NCBI GenBank assembly: GCA_964471435.1
Contig: CAYYGA010000005.1
Span: 1-64,000 of the forward strand
Source: Facklamia sp964471435
GTDB lineage: Bacteria; Bacillota; Bacilli; Lactobacillales; Aerococcaceae
Direction of reading: 5' to 3'
DNA: 64,000 nucleotides
Shown: piece after piece, positions 61,529-64,000 of the stretch
How positions within the stretch are numbered: position 1 is the first letter of the stretch
Layout of the letters: each line of letters opens with the position of its first letter
Made by a program: the position numbers and the translations under genes
Notes under the pieces: generated by a model
What the model saw: only the letters and a program-made list of their open reading frames with translations
What the model was told of the DNA's origin: nothing
Database searches by the model: none

Positions 61529-61557
61529 AAAACAGCTGAGTTATCAGCTGTTTTTTT
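61529..61557 (+). terminator. Terminator of psuKG
   Basis: AAACAGCTGA/TCAGCTGTTT hairpin (61529-61553) followed by seven T. Confidence 0.9.
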
Positions 61558-61646
61558 CTTTTAAGACAAGCGCCCATCAGAAATCGCTTGCATTTCTAAG
61601 GACTAAAGCTTATATTTATGATAGTAAATTGATGGAGGTAAATTAT

Positions 61647-62681
61647 ATGCGTAAATTATTAACCGTTTCAATGGCGGCTTTAAGTTTGGTGGCTGCAACA
61701 TTACCAACAACAGCTGCATTTGCTCAAGAAGAGCAGCAATCACCGGTTATCATTACTGACGTAGGCGGCGTCGATGATAAATCTTTTAACCAGTCAGCTT
61801 GGGAAGGTCTAGTTGCCTGGGGTGAAGAAAACGGAGTAGAACAAGGTGTTGGAGGCTATGATTATATAGAATCTAATTCAGATTCTGATTATGTTACAAA
61901 CATTAATGCCGCTGTAAATGCTGGTTTCTCGCTTATCTTTGGTATTGGTTATAAATTAGAACCTGCTATTGATGAAGCTGCGCAACAATATCCTGACAAT
62001 AAGTTTATTATCATTGATTCTGTCGTAGATCAGCCGAACGTGGCTTCTATTACATTTAAAGATCAGGAATCCTCTTTCCTGGCTGGTGTAGCAGCCGCTA
62101 TGACTACCCAAACCAATCACGTTGGTTTTGTAGGGGGAGTTGAGTCGGAAGTTATTGGACGTTTTGAAGCTGGTTTTGTAGCAGGCGTTCAGGCAGTTGA
62201 CCCTGAGATTGAAATCACTATTGAATACGCCGGTCACTTCGCCGATGCACCTCGCGGAAAACAAATTGCTGCAGCAATGTATTCCAATGATGTTGACGTC
62301 ATTTTCCATGCTGCCGGTGGAACTGGTTTAGGTATTTTCTCTGAAGCTAAAGATTTAGTTACCAATGACCCTTCACGTGAATTATATGTAATTGGTGTGG
62401 ATCAAGACCAGGATGCTGAAGGTTTAATCGAAATTGATGGTGAAGAACGTGCGCTTACACTGGCTTCCACTCTTAAAGGTGTAGGAACTGCGGTTAAAAA
62501 CTTTACCGAACAAACACAGGCTGAAGGTTTCCAATCAGGTCACCAAGTACAAGGTTTAGCTGAAGGCGGCGTAGACCTTTCTACAGATCGTTTATCTGAA
62601 GAAATTAAAGAAGCTGTTGAAACTTATAAACAACAAATTATTGATGGAGAAGTTGAAGTACCGGACGTTCCTCAAAATTAA
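61647..62681 (+). CDS. BMP-family (PnrA-like) nucleoside-binding protein, non-lipoprotein
   Basis: A 344-residue secreted binding protein of the BMP family, which in several bacteria captures purine or other nucleosides for an ABC importer. I use the ATG at 61647 with GGAGG 8 bases before. The signal peptide (about 1-26) ends AFA-Q and there is no lipobox cysteine, although family members are usually lipoproteins. The fold begins VIITDVGGVDDKSFNQSAWEGL (read in two parts, about 32-53), with FIIIDSVV near 121-128 and DVIFHAAGGTGLGIF near 216-230. No permease or ATPase genes are near. Position after psuKG suggests pseudouridine or nucleosides as ligand, but a terminator separates them. Confidence 0.87.
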   Translation: MRKLLTVSMAALSLVAATLPTTAAFAQEEQQSPVIITDVGGVDDKSFNQSAWEGLVAWGEENGVEQGVGGYDYIESNSDSDYVTNINAAVNAGFSLIFGIGYKLEPAIDEAAQQYPDNKFIIIDSVVDQPNVASITFKDQESSFLAGVAAAMTTQTNHVGFVGGVESEVIGRFEAGFVAGVQAVDPEIEITIEYAGHFADAPRGKQIAAAMYSNDVDVIFHAAGGTGLGIFSEAKDLVTNDPSRELYVIGVDQDQDAEGLIEIDGEERALTLASTLKGVGTAVKNFTEQTQAEGFQSGHQVQGLAEGGVDLSTDRLSEEIKEAVETYKQQIIDGEVEVPDVPQN

Positions 62682-62686
62682 GTCTC

Positions 62687-62709
62687 AGCACCCTGCGGGG
62701 TGCTTTTTT
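62687..62709 (+). terminator. Terminator of the BMP-family gene
   Basis: AGCACCC (62687-62693) pairs with GGGTGCT (62698-62704), followed by six T. Confidence 0.92.
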
Positions 62710-62810
62710 ATTTTCTTCATTTTCCTACTTTTGTGTGGATTCACACAAATACAATTATATATAATAGTTAACTTGCAGGATATTCCGAATACTCTTGCTC
62801 ACTTATATAC

Positions 62811-62846
62811 ATAAAGCGTTTACATTCCTTTAGGAAAACGCTTGCA
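62811..62846 (+). promoter_or_regulatory. Paired candidate cre sites upstream of the alanine/glycine symporter
   Basis: Two opposed near-consensus CcpA operators: ATAAAGCGTTTACA (62811-62824, whose reverse complement is TGTAAACGCTTTAT) and GGAAAACGCTTGCA (62833-62846). They form an inverted repeat (AAGCGTTT/AAACGCTT) about 57-90 bases before the start codon. Confidence 0.6.
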
Positions 62847-62902
62847 TAAATAAAAGGAATGAGTTATGCTGAATTTATCATAAACAAAAAGGAGGAAATG
62901 TT

Positions 62903-64000
62903 GTGGGTCAATTAGAGTCTTTTGTAACGTGGTTTAATGGTATCTTGTGGGGTCCCCCTATGATGATACTATTGGTAGGTTTTGGTATCTTATCAACTTT
63001 TTATTTAGGCTTTCCCCAGATTACCAAACTAGGAACTGGTTTTAAAGAAATGTGGCGGCAAATTTTTAATAAAGATGAAAAAGAAGAAGGAGCAATGTCT
63101 TCTTTCCAAGCTTTATCTACTGCCTTAGCTGCACAAGTAGGTACTGGTAATATCGGTGGGGTTGCCACGGCAATTATTTCAGGTGGTCCGGGGGCAGTTT
63201 TCTGGATGTGGGTAACAGCAATTTTTGGAGCAGCTACGATTTTTGTAGAAGCTATTCTGGCTCAAAAATATCGTGAACGCCGTGATGGTGATCTAGTAGG
63301 AGGACCGGCTTTCTACTTATCAAAAGGTTTAGCAGGTAAAGGAATGCCTGGGCTTGGTAAAGGGTTAGCAGGAACTTTTGCGGTATTAATTATTTTGGCT
63401 TTAGGATTTATTGGTAATGCGGTACAGTCAAATTCCATTTCAGGAGTAATGTCAGAAGCATTCGGTATCCAACCCATTTATTTAGGAATTGTTTTAGCCG
63501 TAGTGGCTGCTCTTATTGTTATAGGAGGAATGGAGCGAATTGCTTCCTTTACAGAAATTGTAGTACCATTTATGGCACTTCTTTATCTTATAGGTTCAAT
63601 TATTGTCTTTGTGCGCTTTTCTGATATGATCTGGCCGACTATCCAATCGATTGTTTCAATGGCCTTCAGCGGACAGGCTTTCATTGGTGGTCTGGCTGGT
63701 TATGGTATGCGACAAGCAATTAGATACGGGGTTGCCCGAGGACTCTTCTCTAACGAAGCCGGTATGGGTTCTACTCCAAACTCTCACGCGGTTGCAAGCG
63801 TAAAACACCCGGTAATACAAGGTACTGTAGCAATGGTTGGAGTTTTTATTGATACAATTGTTGTTTGTACTGCTACTGCCTTAGTAGTTATTGTTACAGG
63901 CGCTCATGATTCTGGTTTTGCAGGACCTGCCGTAACGATGGAAGGTTTCCGGATTGCTTTTGGTGATTTGGGTGCTCAATTCTTAGCTCTAGCTCTATTA
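62903..64000 (+). CDS. Alanine/glycine:cation symporter (AGCS), cut at the window end
   Basis: Sodium- or proton-coupled amino-acid symporter. It starts at GTG (62903) with AAGGAGG about 7 bases upstream; the in-frame ATG ahead of it closes after five codons. 366 codons are visible and the frame is open at position 64000. Landmarks are MGQLESFVTWFNGILWG at the N-terminus, GTGNIGGVATAI near 80-91 and the AGCS signature region FSNEAGMGSTPNSHA near 285-299 (with TPN in place of APIAA). About nine hydrophobic helices are visible. Confidence 0.95.
   Translation, partial: MGQLESFVTWFNGILWGPPMMILLVGFGILSTFYLGFPQITKLGTGFKEMWRQIFNKDEKEEGAMSSFQALSTALAAQVGTGNIGGVATAIISGGPGAVFWMWVTAIFGAATIFVEAILAQKYRERRDGDLVGGPAFYLSKGLAGKGMPGLGKGLAGTFAVLIILALGFIGNAVQSNSISGVMSEAFGIQPIYLGIVLAVVAALIVIGGMERIASFTEIVVPFMALLYLIGSIIVFVRFSDMIWPTIQSIVSMAFSGQAFIGGLAGYGMRQAIRYGVARGLFSNEAGMGSTPNSHAVASVKHPVIQGTVAMVGVFIDTIVVCTATALVVIVTGAHDSGFAGPAVTMEGFRIAFGDLGAQFLALALL

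Noticed and set aside
61590..61615. CTAAGGACTAAAG, also found in hairpin element A
   Set aside because: Only 13 shared bases, without any of the core; too short to call a fourth copy.
1..64000. CRISPR arrays, prophage, integrases, IS transposases, tRNA or rRNA genes
   Set aside because: None recognised on either strand by eye; the hairpin elements encode no protein.

Overview
The window comes from a low-GC Gram-positive bacterium of the Lactobacillales. An Aerococcaceae- or Carnobacteriaceae-like genus is my best guess, but it cannot be named from the sequence. The evidence is a complete dcw (division and cell wall) cluster, EzrA, DivIVA, MraZ, T-box leaders, the bacterial mevalonate enzymes MvaS and MvaA, an EpuA-type small protein, MurT, and catabolite-repression (cre) sites. 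Most genes read on the minus strand. I see no phage, integrase, insertion-sequence transposase, CRISPR array, rRNA or tRNA. One run of 100 N (41302-41401) marks an assembly gap.

Layout. 1-5.1 kb: a T-box leader for a gene outside the window, a sirtuin, thiol peroxidase, RidA, and a tRNA-thiolation pair (ThiI plus cysteine desulfurase). 5.2-8.4 kb: EzrA, ribosomal protein S4 with a long structured leader, and the first copy of a dispersed hairpin element. 8.4-11.1 kb: a polar amino-acid ABC transporter controlled by a T-box, with an unannotated 41-codon histidine-rich ORF between T-box and transporter. 11.1-15.6 kb: MtnN, a membrane-anchored unknown, NudF, and the XpaC-TelA pair. 15.6-19.1 kb: an extracytosolic electron-transfer module made of a protein with six FMN-binding domains and a membrane ferric-reductase-like NAD(P)H dehydrogenase. 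19.2-37.7 kb: T-box-ileS, divIVA, ylmH, ylmG, ftsZ, ftsA, divIB, murG, murD, mraY, murE, a class B PBP, ftsL, rsmH and mraZ. This is the dcw cluster, read right to left, with a putative MraZ autoregulatory operator in front. 37.7-41.5 kb: a DUF3397 protein, epuA, mbl, murA and a DUF1146 protein. 41.6-49.8 kb: mvaS-mvaA, upp, glyA, a Sua5-type threonylcarbamoyl-AMP synthase, prmC, prfA and tdk. 50-64 kb: murT, a KdgT-like permease, nagA, a GlcNAc-type PTS EIICB, a very acidic secreted PepSY-like protein, glpK, pseudouridine catabolism genes (psuK, psuG), a BMP-family binding protein, and the start of an alanine/glycine:cation symporter.

The genes fit together as peptidoglycan precursor synthesis plus cell division and elongation (mur, fts, mbl, mraY), translation and tRNA modification (ileS, thiI, prfA, prmC, Sua5), isoprenoid precursor supply for undecaprenyl carriers (mvaS, mvaA), and carbon or nucleoside scavenging under likely CcpA control.

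The least explained features are: (1) a family of three long imperfect palindromes (8149-8395, 51438-51634, 54209-54402) whose outer arms differ in sequence between copies while staying self-complementary within each copy; (2) the His-rich mini-ORF behind a T-box whose specifier may read CAC; and (3) the six-fold FMN_bind protein with its own membrane reductase.
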